Source of the DNA: Trichopria drosophilae
Lineage: Eukaryota; Arthropoda; Insecta; Hymenoptera; Diapriidae
Assembly (NCBI GenBank): GCA_030407085.1
Contig: CM059585.1
Span: 87,434,501-87,498,500, forward strand
Direction: 5' to 3'
Length of the DNA: 64,000 nt
Every line of letters starts with the position of its first letter. Position 1 is the first letter of the stretch. Below, one piece after another: positions 37,801 through 48,200 of the stretch. A program made the position numbers and the translations under genes. The notes under the pieces are model-generated. The model was not told where the DNA came from and searched no databases. It saw nothing but the letters and a program-made list of their open reading frames with translations.

Positions 37801-38956
37801 TTGTAAATAGCAGTTAAACTAACAAATAATTCTGTTACTCTTAGCGGGGAGTACTTCCTTTAGCAATGTCGTAATATATACATTTAATTTTTCTAAAATT
37901 AGTTTTCAAATATAGGAAATTTTTGGTATCAATTATTCTTAGCAGAATTTGTTTTGATTTAAACAAAAATTTTGCCATTGATAACAATTTTGACATTTTT
38001 TCCACGTTATTAATTTAACACTTAATAATAATGATATACAAATTTTTCCATAGTTTAGTTTTAATTAGTGCAGATTCATAGAGTTAGAAATATGGACCTG
38101 CCGAATTTTGTTATCTCGAGTAGTAAACCCTGAACGAAACCATTATCTCTAAACAAATTTAAAAAACGCGTTCATATCCTCTCTTTTCCTTCATTTAAAA
38201 TTCTTTTGGATTACCTTAAATAAGAAATCTCAACTGATTAAAATAAATATTGAAATTCCTACGAAAAGTTCAATTGAAATTAAACCAGGCACGTTGAAAA
38301 AAAATTGAAATTAGCATAAATATGCTATTTGTAAAGTATCACATTTGATTATAAAATTAATAAAATGATATTTGTTATTCCAAACTCTTTAAATCTGAAT
38401 TAGTTAAAACTAATTAATTATTCCAATTCTTTTAATGTCAAATTAATTATAATATTTTTTTTAATCTTACTAAAATTAAGGAGGTAAACTTGACTAATTA
38501 ATTAGTATTTTTTTCTTTAATAGTAAAAATATTAATCGGTGATTATTAGTTTTTGACTAATTCAAATTTAGAAACACGAATCGACATCTTATAATAGTTA
38601 ACCAACTCTATTTAAGTGGTATCACTGCACTGGGATATTTATTCATTATTAATAACTATTACTGAATCAATTATTATTTATTACTGATTAGTAATTTCTT
38701 GATTGACGATTTCATGTTTAAAACTACACCATCAACAGTCACTCGTAAATTTGGTCAGAAATTCATCCGTCTTAAGAATTCAATGAAAGAAAGTCACTCA
38801 ATACACTATCTCAAAACATTAAATTCACATATTTAGTAACACCGAATAGGAAATTTATTTTAATTCATCAATTAAATTAAATTAATAATTTTAGTCATTG
38901 TTCTTTATGACGTGCACGTGACTCACCACGTTCGTTAGTTGCATGGAATTTTCCAT
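10804..38956 (-). CDS. SLC23-family nucleobase/ascorbate transporter (SVCT type)
   Basis: Thirteen exons in transcript order: 38956-38927, 32017-31871, 31089-30932, 23801-23596, 21561-21435, 20140-20020, 18127-17872, 17414-17286, 14880-14722, 14379-14300, 11804-11663, 11127-10989, 10888-10804. All have AG acceptors and GT donors and all phases agree, giving 592 aa. Diagnostic features are WYLCLFMALQHYLTMIGA with the TM1 Gln-His pair (59-60), RLPLVQGGTISFLVPT, PYPGQWGTP, ESISYYPMTSRMCGAPPPP, and the family signature ENVGTIGVTK (386-395, matching [QEP]NxGxxxxT[RKG]) split between exons 8 and 9. About a dozen hydrophobic segments lie between hydrophilic ends; the tail ends WTSYLPFSPTYRPRQ. Vertebrate relatives are Na+-coupled ascorbate carriers, while insect substrates are less certain. 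The 10-codon first exon is inferred from phase, donor and promoter. Confidence 0.93.
11212..11409. mobile_element. Near-perfect palindromic MITE in SLC23 intron 11
   Basis: The termini are CCACACAGCACACTGTCCTG and their exact inverse. The arms extend about 60 bp with GGGGACGTCCTCAGGA and AAATGTCCGCTTTTA words. It is 198 bp, non-coding and more GC-rich than its surroundings. The target duplication is unclear. Confidence 0.8.
12672..13490. repeat. Long palindromic repeat in SLC23 intron 10
   Basis: The left end reads TATAGGGTGTCTCACAACTC. The arms pair GGCGCGCCATTGAAGTT, AATCACTCTTTTTGCAATAA and AATTAGGCTCATTTGAAAGT with inverses at 13370-13487, over a loop of roughly 300 bp that is itself partly inverted. 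It is the same family as 7190-7420. If transcribed with the intron it would fold into a long hairpin. Confidence 0.75.
15760..16390. repeat. Long palindromic repeat in SLC23 intron 8
   Basis: The left arm (from about 15775) has TTTGAATGGCGAGTTT, TGTGATAACTCCG and GAAGGCTCATTTTAAAGG. The right arm (to about 16390) has the inverses AATGAGCATTTG, CGAGTTATGGCAGAAATAG and GTCGCCATTGAAATTCC. Frames on either strand here are readings of the arms. It is related to 12672-13490. Confidence 0.7.
16864..17036. repeat. Palindromic MITE in SLC23 intron 8
   Basis: ATGGTAACGATGGAAAGGAT and AATTTTGCTAGAAAAATTCAC on the left pair with AACCTTTCCATCGTTACCAT and TGAATTTTTATAGAAAAATT on the right. The spacer is about 30 bp. 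It is non-coding; the 60-codon frames on both strands mirror each other. Confidence 0.75.
19001..19423 (+). pseudogene. PiggyBac transposase C-terminal remnant
   Basis: The open frame 19001-19423 reads WYWPLFTNALDAAMVNAWKM, the end of the DDE_Tnp_1_7 domain of piggyBac transposases. It then has a spacer and a cysteine-rich tail CKQCKKHTFFICNKC ... HPKCFSIYH, the usual C-terminal zinc ribbon of this family. The three catalytic aspartates would lie upstream, where stops interrupt the frame. The fragment is antisense within SLC23 intron 6. A TTAA at 19659-19662, next to ATGGG on the left and CCCAT on the right, may mark the old right terminus. Confidence 0.7.
20415..20597 (-). pseudogene. GIY-YIG-like endonuclease fragment, probably retroelement-derived
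   Basis: This 60-codon frame reads NLVYCIIYNDRDAKFICEIK, then LKTRVNEHKSNI and VISDHRLQHD. The spacing is that of the degenerate GIY-YIG modules found at the end of Penelope-like and related insect retroelements (Y-x-I, then R-x2-EH). The tyrosine and glycine of the YIG motif look altered. It lies antisense in none of the SLC23 exons, in intron 5. Confidence 0.45.
22196..22350 (+). pseudogene. LINE reverse-transcriptase remnant
   Basis: The start reads NSGPDGVPSLIL, the PGPDGxP block that opens the reverse-transcriptase domain of R1/jockey/LOA-type LINEs. About 30 codons later a shifted frame gives a possible VFPRDWK-like block. Stops and frameshifts are frequent. The neighbouring frames 22264-22548, 22976-23161 and 23257-23493 are not recognised and may belong to the same debris. 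It lies antisense in SLC23 intron 4. Confidence 0.45.
25479..25603. mobile_element. Short palindromic MITE in SLC23 intron 3
   Basis: The ends TACACTTAGCAGCATT and, inverted, TACACTTAGCAGCATTCATT enclose paired CTGCTCTGTTATCCTT words. It is 125 bp and non-coding. Confidence 0.75.
25860..26125. repeat. Palindromic repeat in SLC23 intron 3
   Basis: GGCATATTTCGATGGTTTTT and GTAGCAAAAGAGAATT on the left pair with CATTCTCTTTTGCTGC and AACAATCGAAATATGTC on the right. The spacer is about 90 bp. Non-coding. Confidence 0.65.
26283..26458. repeat. Palindromic repeat rich in GAGTGAAAATTCACTC words
   Basis: AGAGTGAGAATTCACTCTTT near the left end is mirrored by AAAGAGTGAATTTTCACTCC near the right. Further GAGTGAAT/ATTCACTC pairs lie inside, and CTCTAAATTT/AAATTTAGAGT form the ends. 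A G-run (26492-26500) follows shortly after. Confidence 0.65.
26501..29462. other. SLC23 intron 3 interior, no gene seen
   Basis: AT-rich intron sequence. Short frames at 27489-27707 and 27691-27882 (+) are unrecognised; they overlap and have no family motif. No RNA gene is apparent. Confidence 0.5.
29463..29633 (+). pseudogene. Orphan coding-like fragment, possibly LINE ORF1
   Basis: This 56-codon frame between in-frame stops reads ahead through AHDMIHAIKRILKTRY, KLQSKAMLIALIGTSLP and LDYLYIVPW. Its composition is protein-like, and the order (basic segment, hydrophobic strand, then PxxYLY) resembles the part before the zinc knuckles in jockey-type LINE ORF1 proteins. No zinc knuckle follows. 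It was found by reading because it lacks an ATG. Antisense in SLC23 intron 3. Confidence 0.3.
34597..34860. repeat. Palindromic repeat with a hammerhead-like centre
   Basis: AATATATCCAAATAGTTTTG, TTTTTCGGCCAGATAAAG and AAAATTAAAAATGG are mirrored at 34797-34860. The loop holds TTGAAGAAGACTC, ATGTCA and GAGTCGAAAC (about 34680-34706), a 5-bp stem flanked by GAAGA and CGAAAC as in the hammerhead core region of some retroelements. One core base is inserted relative to the consensus. Confidence 0.55.
35560..35805. repeat. Copy of the GAGTTATTGCAAAAA repeat family with mariner-like end
   Basis: It shares CGAGTTATTGCAAAAATAG, AACTTCAATGGC and TCCAATTTTGGTACCGG with 7190-7420. It ends TGGGACACCTGTATA, close to the TATACAGGGTGTCCC terminus common in insect mariner MITEs. 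The opposite terminus is not seen. Confidence 0.55.
38927..38956 (-). other. Predicted first coding exon of the SLC23 gene
   Basis: ATG followed by nine codons (MENSMQLTNV) runs straight into a GTGAGT donor in phase 0, which is what exon 2 requires. It lies 91 nt after the predicted initiator with no ATG in between. The alternative is an internal start at the Met of MTYGIDDVPP in exon 2, giving a shorter N-terminus. Confidence 0.7.
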
Positions 38957-39043
38957 ATTTCTGTGACACTTAGTAGCTCAAGCGATTTGCTGTTAATTAT
39001 TTATTAGTTGTCACGCGTAACAGCAAAGCGAATCTTCGTGACC

Positions 39044-39078
39044 GACTAAAATTAAAACGCAACGGCCACTTCTATATA
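39044..39078 (-). promoter_or_regulatory. TATA plus initiator core promoter of the SLC23 gene
   Basis: On the minus strand TATATAG begins at 39078, and TTTAGTCGG places an initiator A at 39047, 31 nt downstream, the standard spacing. The 91-nt leader to the predicted ATG contains no upstream ATG. The region 38880-39300 is less AT-rich than its surroundings. Confidence 0.6.
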
Positions 39079-39299
39079 CGAAGACCAATTGAGAAGTCAG
39101 CAGTCCACAATCGTACACATTAGATATTACACACTTCGGCACGATATACAAGACGTCGTTTTTTGTCTTTAGAGAAGGCGTTGATTATATCAAGGAGTGT
39201 AGTCACCTGAAACTGAGATGCCAACCAAAACGTCATGACGTTTATTAACCGCGTAATGCCAAAAGCGAAAAGTGATAGCTATAATATCGAATACTTGGC

Positions 39300-42095
39300 A
39301 CCCATTTTTATTGTTATTTAATTGTGTGCAAGTGTTGTTCTTGGTGGCAAATTTCTAGTTTGTAAGATTGACATCTATTGAATGCTATAAACGAAGAAAA
39401 ACGTCATTGGCTTGTTAGTATATGTCTTCATTTGTAATGCATCGGAACGCTAATTACAAGGAAAAAAGATTATCGATTTAATTGTTTCAATAGTAATTAC
39501 AAATTAATTGCTCATTGATAAGGGGAATATTGATAGAATGTTACATTTTAAATCAATTTGTGCAACACCAGCAGTTGGAATTTTTATTTAGATTTATTCC
39601 GTTATTAATTGTATATCAACAACATTTAGTTAATAAATCTATTTATTATTTTCTTCACATTAGTAATATAGGAAATAAATTGGATTATCCTCGTCTTGTA
39701 TGGAAAATAGAAAGAGGCATGTAATCGTCGATATGCAGTACAATCTATTATGTGAAATGATCGGTAGAGTTACTACCGTCAAATATAATCGGAGCAATAT
39801 ATTTAACTGTCTTATTATCTCTTAAATAAGTTCAAATATTGTTTGCGCTTAGTTAATTATTTCTTTTTTCATGACGATATGACGGAAAATGGAATAATTT
39901 GTATCTTAACAATTAATTGTTATAATTTTCGTAAAGTCCACTTAATTATTATTCTAGTTATATTTGCTCTATTAGGTTTTGGTCGAGGTTTGTATTAAAA
40001 TACTTAGCATGTATTAATCTCTACTTGCACACTTATTATCACACAGAATATTAATGATGTTCCATAAACAACAAGGACCAACTTAGGGTACAATGGATTC
40101 CAGTGTTTTAAGTAAGGGTTAAAGAAAGGAATAAAGTAATATTTTTTAAATTTTTCTTTCTTTCAGGGAATCTTTCCTCTCGCTATGGACAATCTCTAAT
40201 TTGTCAATATCCTTTAAATTGTCAGATTTCCTAATAATTATCAAATAACTCGATTGTCGGAGGACTCGCAGAAAGTAATCTAATACAGTTTTAATTACAA
40301 TAAATAAAATAATGCAACGTCTATATTTATCTATAAACGAAAATTAATTCATGAAACAAGGATCTTACAGCAAATAAAAAGTTTCATCTCTTTGGTCTTG
40401 GACATTTAAGGCTCTTTCATACAACATTTCAAGTGTAAGCTTGTAACATTACATGCTTAAATGTCTCTCCATGCGGCATATTATATACTATTTCTAAACC
40501 CATTTCCATAGCGGGAGCTGAACAGAGTTGCACAAATTGCGATAACGCCTGGTGGCGATAAAACTAATTAAGAACGTCAGTTTATACAAAGAGTAGCCTT
40601 TAATTTTTAGTCCATAAGACCGTAAATACCAACAATTAAATTATTATTACGTTTTCGAACGGTCAATTAATCAATTTATAATATATTTGTACTTATTAAG
40701 GAATCCTCATATAAATACACTGTGTAACGACATCCCGTTACCGTTTAGTACGTTTATATCTATTAATAAATTAAACATTCCTCCTCTGTTTTGTTTATTT
40801 CAAATTTCTTATTACACCAAATCATCATAAAAGGCAGGGTTTTCGCGATCGCCTTTCTGACAAGTCCACGCGAAAACCTGGGACGAAACGTATCGTATAT
40901 CTACAATAGACATTAGTTACGTATTTTGTCACTAGAGGAACACAGAATCCATTATTAGTTAAATCCCTAATTTTATATATAACCAGTTCAGTAAATCGAA
41001 GATTCTCTAGCTGGCAAAACTACAAAATCCGGTTCATACAACTTTCCTTTCCCATATTCGGTGGCTCTCATTAGAGCCCCACTGTTTACATTATTTGTTT
41101 ATTTTTATTTTTAGTTCATAAGACCGTAAATACCAACAATTAAATTATTATTATATTTTATTAAGGATGACCTAACTTTACTGTGACTGATTCTGTATGA
41201 ATTTTAATTCTCTATTAAAATATGACTATCTTACATTATTAACATTACACTTTAAGGTACGTTAAGAGAAAACTTATTTTGACACTACAATAATGTTTAG
41301 TTTAAAAAATAAGGTTGTAACCATTCTGTAACCTTGTCACGATGTTGTGTTCTGTGAGCTCTACCCAAATCTTGTCTAAATACATATCCTACTCCGAGAA
41401 AGAAAGTTAGTATCAAATACTAAATGTTATTCACTGCTACACTTTATATTATTATTCTTTTAAATTTTCTTATTTTGGTAGTACAACTTTTTTCTATTCC
41501 ATTTGCAAACTATTCATTGGAATTATTAGCTTGTTAACTTTCTTGGTCGTTTACTTTCTCGTGGGATATGTGGAAGATGCACACTTCTAGAAAAAAGTGT
41601 AAAGGAAACGATTGAGAAGTATACATTTTATGCGCATATCCCTGTTTTGTCAAAATAATTGAAGTTTTTCATTCTTACCCTCACTATAAATTATGAACCT
41701 TCAAAGTTACATTTTTATCAGTATACAGAATTTTGAAAAAAAAAATTTTAAGGTTATACTTAAACATTGGGATGCCGTTCAAAAATGTATAATGTTTCAG
41801 GAGTAATAATTGCCATGCGTAGACCAGTGTTTGATACTGCTTTTGGTCGATCTTTTAACCCAGCAATCGAACATTATTGATGTATAAGAGATTAAAACGC
41901 ATTATTTTATTATTTGCTTAATACATATTCAGTCTGATTCGAATGCATTTAAATGTAACAATAAAAAATGCAATACAAATTTTGAATGCATTCAAACGAC
42001 AAATACGAAAACACGCTAACAAATTATAAATTCTCATTTGAAGTGTAAAATTTGTAATTAAATGTATATTTGTCGGTAATACTAATAAGTTTCAA
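39300..42095. other. Intergenic region, no gene seen
   Basis: AT-rich. It contains a 47-bp direct repeat (about 40603-40649 and 41106-41152, TAAGACCGTAAATACCAAC) differing at one base, and a small inverted repeat GGTTTTCGCG...CGCGAAAACC at 40840-40877. The frame 39515-39724 is unrecognised. Confidence 0.5.
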
Positions 42096-43520
42096 AAGTT
42101 AAACTAGTGTTGACGTGGTGCCTCGCTCGCTTCGCTCGCTCAGAAACTTCGACCCAGTGGAGAGTCGGCGATTCCTTAATACTCGTTTGTTTACTAACAC
42201 CCTTCAATTATATTATAAAATTATATTGATATTTGGGGGTCCAATCATATTTAGGTCCAAGTGGCTTCGAAAGATATGTTACAACAATATAGTGTTTGTT
42301 ATATGTATGAAAATTGAAAATGAGCATTTTCAAAACTTCGACCCCGACAACAGGCCAGCCGTAGTATTAATAAATAAAAGTTGCAAAACACTTAGTTCAA
42401 GCACTTCTATTGTAATCGACTATTCGATGCATATTACATGTTTACAGTGTTTTACTAATTACTGTCTGTATCATTATGATCTTACATATACAATATATAT
42501 ACAATATAATTCGTCAAAGATATCTTGAATGTGTCGAAAAGACCTCTGACGAATATCTTTTAGATACTATAAGACATCTTTTAGATATATCGAAATAGTT
42601 ATTTTCGTATCAAGGCCGTAAAAGAACTTATAAGCCCGTAGATGATCACCGCGCCCGAAGGGCTGGGGAAGACTACCGCTGGGGGGTAGGGGGTCGAAAC
42701 GTCGAAATTTGATGAAAAACTATAGGGTAATTTTTTGCCGAGGTGACCAAATTCAATACTTTTTCAGACAGTAGTCATAAACATTTTAAACCAGTTTTTA
42801 TGGCATTATCGTTGACTTTAGGAAGAAAATGCATACAACCTTTTTTGTAGAGAATTTCACGCTCTATCTTTTTTGTTGGAAACTTTTTTTAATAAAATTT
42901 GTATTTTTCAAAATAAATGCAAAAAACTACGAACTAACTTAATTGGGGCTAATTTTTTTTTAGTAATAGACGAATGAATCTGCGCCAAAATCTAATCAGA
43001 TCTAAGTTATGCCAAGACGCGTATTTTAAAAGAAAGTTTATGTCAATACGCTTATCCGTTCGCGAGTTATCGCGAGACAAAAAAACGGGACGTACGTGCG
43101 TACAAGATCACGGACACAAATTTTTACTTTGACCCAGACCAAGTCTGGACGAAGTATTGAATTTGGTCACTTCGGGCATAAAAATTACCCTATAGTTTTT
43201 CATCAAATGTCGACGTTTTAGACCCTATAAGGAACCGAAATCAACAATAAAAAAATTTGTGTGCGTGATCGTGTACGTACGTACGTCCGTGCGTCCGTAC
43301 GTCCCGTTTTTTTGTCACATTTTTTTGTACGATTTGTATTTTTTGTTAGAAAATGGAAAAAACGTGTTTTTTGAGCGTTTTTTTGTTAAACCTCCCCATA
43401 ATCTAGTATGCATTGTCTCCAAAAACTAATCAGATCTAAGTTTGGCCAAGAGAAACCCAAATCCGTTTGTACTTTTTAAATTCGTCCTGCCAGTCGCGAG
43501 ATATCGCGTATACAAAATTT
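42096..43520. repeat. Dispersed repeat, copy A
   Basis: It begins AAACTAGTGTTG and then CTCGCTCGCTTCGCTCGCTC. It runs parallel to 51675-53010 through GGGGGTCCAATCATATTTAG, GGGGGGTAGGGGGTCGAAAC and AATCTAATCAGATCTAAG. Internal inverted repeats pair GATGAAAAACTATAGGGTAA (near 42715) with TTACCCTATAGTTTTTCATC (near 43190). A tract of GTACGTACGTCC repeats follows. The 137-codon frame 42115-42528 is not conserved as protein in copy B. Superfamily unknown. Confidence 0.7.
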
Positions 43521-43795
43521 TGCCCACGGACAGACGAATTGGTCCTCATTGTATCTCTTCTAATTTATTTTCAAAATTATTTTATAACCTTGTCTCCAGT
43601 TGTGCCAGATTCTCATTTCCCTGAAAAAATTTGATTCCATCAAATGTCATAATTTGTAATCCGAGAAAATGCTCAATAAAAAAGAGGTCCAAATAGAGGA
43701 CCGACTCGACATTTCCAACATTTCTTTAACATTTGTTTTAGACTTACAAAATTTTAATGACAAATTTCACATCTCTTAATAATCTAAAATGCTTT

Positions 43796-43857
43796 TTAAT
43801 ATATTATATATATTATATATATTATATATATTATATATTTATATATATATATATAAA
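43796..43857. repeat. AT microsatellite
   Basis: Tandem ATATTATATA units of period 10 pass into plain (TA)n. Confidence 0.9.
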
Positions 43858-44766
43858 GGAATTTGAAAAAGGAACTTCACAACAGAAAAATGGAAATCAG
43901 TCATTCGTTATGCTGAGTGTTCGAGTATGCTGTAAGAGCTACAAAGCCTAAATAATGAACTTTTTAATGCAAATTCATTATTGATTAATTGTTTGAGACC
44001 TAAATATTTTTAATGAGGTAATAATAAAACTTTCATTGAAAGAGCTAGTACATTTCAGTCATTTGTCGATAGTATATATCAAAATTAATATGTATAGATG
44101 GATCATGTTTCGGCATGTTTTGACACATACGTATGTCCTACAGATCGAGGTAATGTTTATTCTGAGAAAAAGGCCTCATCTTTAAAAAGACATCTTTAAG
44201 ATACATTTTAGACATGCCCTCGTCGAAATGTTTATTCGGATGAAGATGAAGGTACATGCATACAAGTAATACATACCATAATACATACATATGTATGTAC
44301 ATGTATCGTATTCATACGTAGTTCTGTCAATAAACATAGTCTTTGTTGTTGCAAATAATATCTATTTTTACTTCTATTAACCCTGTTGCTAAAAGAATAA
44401 TATTATCTTTATCATAACAGTACTTTTTTATTGTTAGATGAATCAAGAAAACTAAGTGGAACAATGATTTTCCCCAATTATTGTAACAAAGTTTTCCTTG
44501 CTACTTTAACAAGGATCCATTAGTTGGCGCCACATTCAATAAGGTAACCTTACTGAATCCTTGCACACGGGTGCAAGGAATTTTTTTTAGTCTACAGAAA
44601 TGGTACACACAAAAGAAATGCAAAACTTTATTCACTTTCTCTAATGTATCTATAAATTGAGATAGCTTCAATAACTTTTTTCAACATTAGTATGTTTTTA
44701 AAAAATGATTAAAAGTATAAAATATTTGAATTTTTCACGTTACCGAAAGTGCAATTGCGATTGATT

Positions 44767-44771
44767 ATACG
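44767..44771. repeat. Copia target-site duplication, left
   Basis: ATACG precedes the 5' LTR and the same ATACG (49520-49524) follows the 3' LTR. Five-base duplications are standard for Ty1/copia integrases. Confidence 0.9.
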
Positions 44772-45076
44772 TGTTGAATATTAAATAATAATTTAATGTA
44801 TGTATCCTCATGCTTTTACACTTTCGCGACTATTTCGTTTCGTTCGACAACAATAAGGTTGCTGTCATCGCCGGTAAGCCGCACATATACACAGGTACGC
44901 GTGTATGCGTGTTGTCGAATTTGAGAAACACGACGCGCAGTTATGCGGCATACGTTATAGCGAAAGCCTCGGCGATAATTAATTTTGTAAACTCTTCTTT
45001 CTTTTTGTTTCGCAATTAAAAGTGAAGCTTCACAAATAAATACGTCGTTTCTTTTTTGAGTTGAGAATAGTCAACA
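44772..45076 (+). repeat. Copia 5' LTR
   Basis: It starts TGTTGAATATT and ends AGTCAACA, with TGTTGA/TCAACA as inverted ends. It is 305 bp, against 321 bp for the 3' LTR; the difference is a 16-bp deletion just before GAGTTGAGAATAG. At least three substitutions separate it from the 3' LTR. The 69-codon frame 44810-45019 lies within the LTR and is not a gene. Confidence 0.93.
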
Positions 45077-45090
45077 GGTTATGGGCCCAG
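45077..45090 (+). promoter_or_regulatory. Copia primer-binding site (half tRNA-iMet type)
   Basis: GGTTATGGGCCCAG follows the LTR directly. This matches the primer site of Drosophila copia, which pairs with an internal fragment of initiator tRNA-Met rather than its 3' end. Confidence 0.85.
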
Positions 45091-45233
45091 GCACGTGAAA
45101 CCTGCGTGAGAGTAAAATCGGTGCAATCAAATCGAAACGCGGTCGAGTAGTTTTTAAAACTATCGGTGAAGCAAGATCAGTGATTGATCGGTCGACTTTC
45201 GTGAGCGCGAGACGCGTGTGTTAGAAATAAAAT

Positions 45234-48200
45234 TTGCCACAGAACTCTGAATTTATCATAAGGATGTCGGATACATTTTCCGCAAAGAACATCGAGAAAT
45301 TCGACGGTACACATTTCCAAGCCTGGAAATTTCAAGTGTCCGCCATTTTTGGCATCGAGGATATAGTAGACGGTACGAGAGTCAAACCCGAAGAAGTCGA
45401 TGCGGCAGCCCTAAAAACATGGAAAAAGGACGATGCGAAAGTCAAATTTATAATAGCATCTGCAATGGACGCTACACAGGTTGAGACAGTTCTCACATGC
45501 AAAAGCGGTAAGGAAATGTGGTCTCGATTACTGCTCCTTCACGAACAGAAATCAGAAAGCAATAAGTTGATTATGACGCAACGTTTCCATGAATTAAAAA
45601 TGAAATCAAACGAGTCAATCATTCACTTTGTCGCAAAAATCCGAAATTTGGCCGCGCAGTTGGCTGATATCGGAGAAGTAATTTCGGACGTCACTGTAAT
45701 GGCTAAAATTTTGTCAAGTCTTCCTTCAAATTACAATGCCCTTAGAACCGCCTGGGATAGTGTCGATCCGGAAAGGCAAACGTTAGAATTGCTTCAGGAA
45801 CGACTGTTGAAAGAAAAAACAAGACAGAGAATCGATGACGATTCGATAAGTGCGTTAACTACAACAAACTCGAATCAAAGGAAAAACTTTGAAAAAGGAA
45901 AAACCTCTGTCAAAAAAGGTAAAGCGACGAGGAAAAATAAAGGCAACGTCGAGTGTTATGCGTGTCACAAAAGAGGCCATTTTGCGTGGGAATGCCCTGA
46001 AAAGAAGAAAAAGGTCTCAGACGGATCATCACAAAATTGTGCCTTTATGGTATCGAAGGCCGCCGGCGCGTCGCGTGACTCGAGCGCGGAAGTCGCCAAG
46101 AAGATTTCCGGGATGGAAGTTGACGACGCGTGGCTTTCGGATAGCGGCGCATCGCGTCACATGTCATTTCGGCGCGAGTGGTTCACAAAATTCTCGCCGT
46201 CTACTGGTGAAGAAGTCGAATTGGACGACAACGGTGCGCGTCGTGTACTTGGGACGGGGAGCATCAAAATAAACAAAGCCGTGAATGGCAAGTGGTATTC
46301 GTCGATAATCCAAGATGTGTTATACGTACCAGAACTCCGAAAGAACCTTTTCTCCGTCGGTGCGTGCACCTCGAAGGGTTACGAAGTGAATTATCGCGGT
46401 AACAAAGTCATTTTTCGCAAAGATAACAAAACTGTTGCTGAAGGTGCGATACAGTCAAATAATGTTTGCCGCATGTTCTTCGTAACCGCGGAACGTGACG
46501 CGTGTGATTCAAGTGAGGTGTCCAATTCGATGTGCAGTTTGAAACGGTGGCACGAGAGATTCGCGCATTTGAACACCGCTGGTCTTCGCAGAATGATAAG
46601 CCAAGGTCGAATCAAAGGTGCAACGATGTCGGATGTCGATGAATTCTTTTGCGACGCGTGTCAGCTTGGCAAATCTCATCGTCTCCCATTCAAAACAGCT
46701 GTTACGAAGAAAGAGTGGGGAGTCGGGGAGTTCATTCACACTGATGTATGTGGTCCGATTTCAGTGGAATCCTTGAAAGGCTCGAAATATTTCATTACAT
46801 TCATTGACGAGGCGTCAGGTTTTCGAACTGTTTATTTCCTTCGACAAAAATCGGAAGTTTCAGTTAAAATAAAAGAATTTGCAAAATTAGTGCGAAACCA
46901 ATTCGGTCGATCGATTAAAGAGGTTAGGTCAGACAATGGAAAAGAATATTTCAACGAGGACGTGAAACACTTCTTGGCCGACAATGGCATAGTAAGTTCC
47001 TATTCTGCTCCATATTGTCCAGAGCAAAGCGGCAAATGCGAACGAGCGAACAGGACAATTATGGAGTCGGGAAGAACGATGTTGAAAGCGAAGAGTCTGC
47101 CAGCTTACCTGTGGGCAGAAGCAGTTAACACGGCAGTCTATGTTCAAAACCTCACGATCTCCAGATCTCATCCTGAGACAACGCCTTATGAATTCTGGCA
47201 CGGCATAAAACCCAGTGTTGAACACTTAAGAGTGTTTGGTTCAACAGCGTTCATGCATGTGCCTAAGCAGTTCCGTCGGAAATTGGATGCGAAATCCGTA
47301 AAAGTGATTTTCGTTGGATATCAGAACAATTCGAAAAATTACCGCTTATTCAACCCGTCCTCAAGAACCGTTACTGTGTCAAGGGATGTAATTTTCAACG
47401 AACAAGGCGATAATGGTTTCGAATCTTCCCTTGAGACACCATGTAATGAATTGATCTTCCCGGGATCATCAAGTGACACATCAACCGAAACTCAAGAACA
47501 CGTAGATTACCAGGAAGTCGATGAACCAAAACAAGAGATAGAAAACGTAAGTCCAGAACGGCGACGAGTTCTCAGAGATCGCTCGACGCTTCCTCCGATC
47601 GATCGGTATCAAGCGAGTTTCGTTGAGTACCTGCCGACGACGTATGAAGAAGCAGTCAGTGGGCCCCAAGCGAATGACTGGAAGAAAGCGATCAACGCAG
47701 AGATCGAGTCGCATTGCGAAAACAAAACATGGACTCTTGTGACAAGAAGTCCAAAAATGAGACCGATCGACTCGAAATGGGTCTTCAAGGTCGTCCGAGG
47801 TGAGAATAACGAAGTGCTGAGATTTAAAGCGAGACTTTGCGCGCGAGGATTTAAGCAAGTCGAGGGATTCGACTATCAGGAGACCTTCGCCCCGGTGATC
47901 AGATACGACTCCTTGCGCGTGTTTTTGGCGACGGTTGCGCAATTGGATATGGAATTGACACAGTTCGACATCAAAACCGCGTTCCTATACGGCGAATTGA
48001 AGGAGGACATTTTTACGGAAGTTCCCGATGGAGTTCAAGTTGATAAAAGTGAACGCGGAATGGTGTGCAAATTATCGAAGTCGTTATATGGCCTAAAGCA
48101 GGCTGCACGTTGCTGGAATGAAAAATTCAGCAACGTTCTAACAAAACTCGGTCTTAGGCAATACGAGACAGAAAAGTGTATTTTCGGTGGTGAAATCTGC

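Larger units (their letters stand above)
32018..38926. other. SLC23 intron 1 (6.9 kb), repeats only
   Basis: The donor GTGAGT at 38926 and acceptor TTTTTTACGTAG at 32018 bound the intron. Apart from the palindrome 34597-34860 and the repeat copy 35560-35805 it is AT-rich sequence with no supported gene. Small frames at 33329-33523 and 35968-36150 look random. Confidence 0.6.

Noticed and set aside
42115..42528. 137-codon frame as a gene
   Set aside because: It lies in dispersed repeat copy A; copy B does not keep the frame open.
44810..45019. 69-codon frame duplicated at 49237-49446
   Set aside because: These are the two copia LTRs, which are non-coding.
47481..47942. 153-codon minus-strand frame
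   Set aside because: It is an antisense shadow of the copia reverse-transcriptase coding region.
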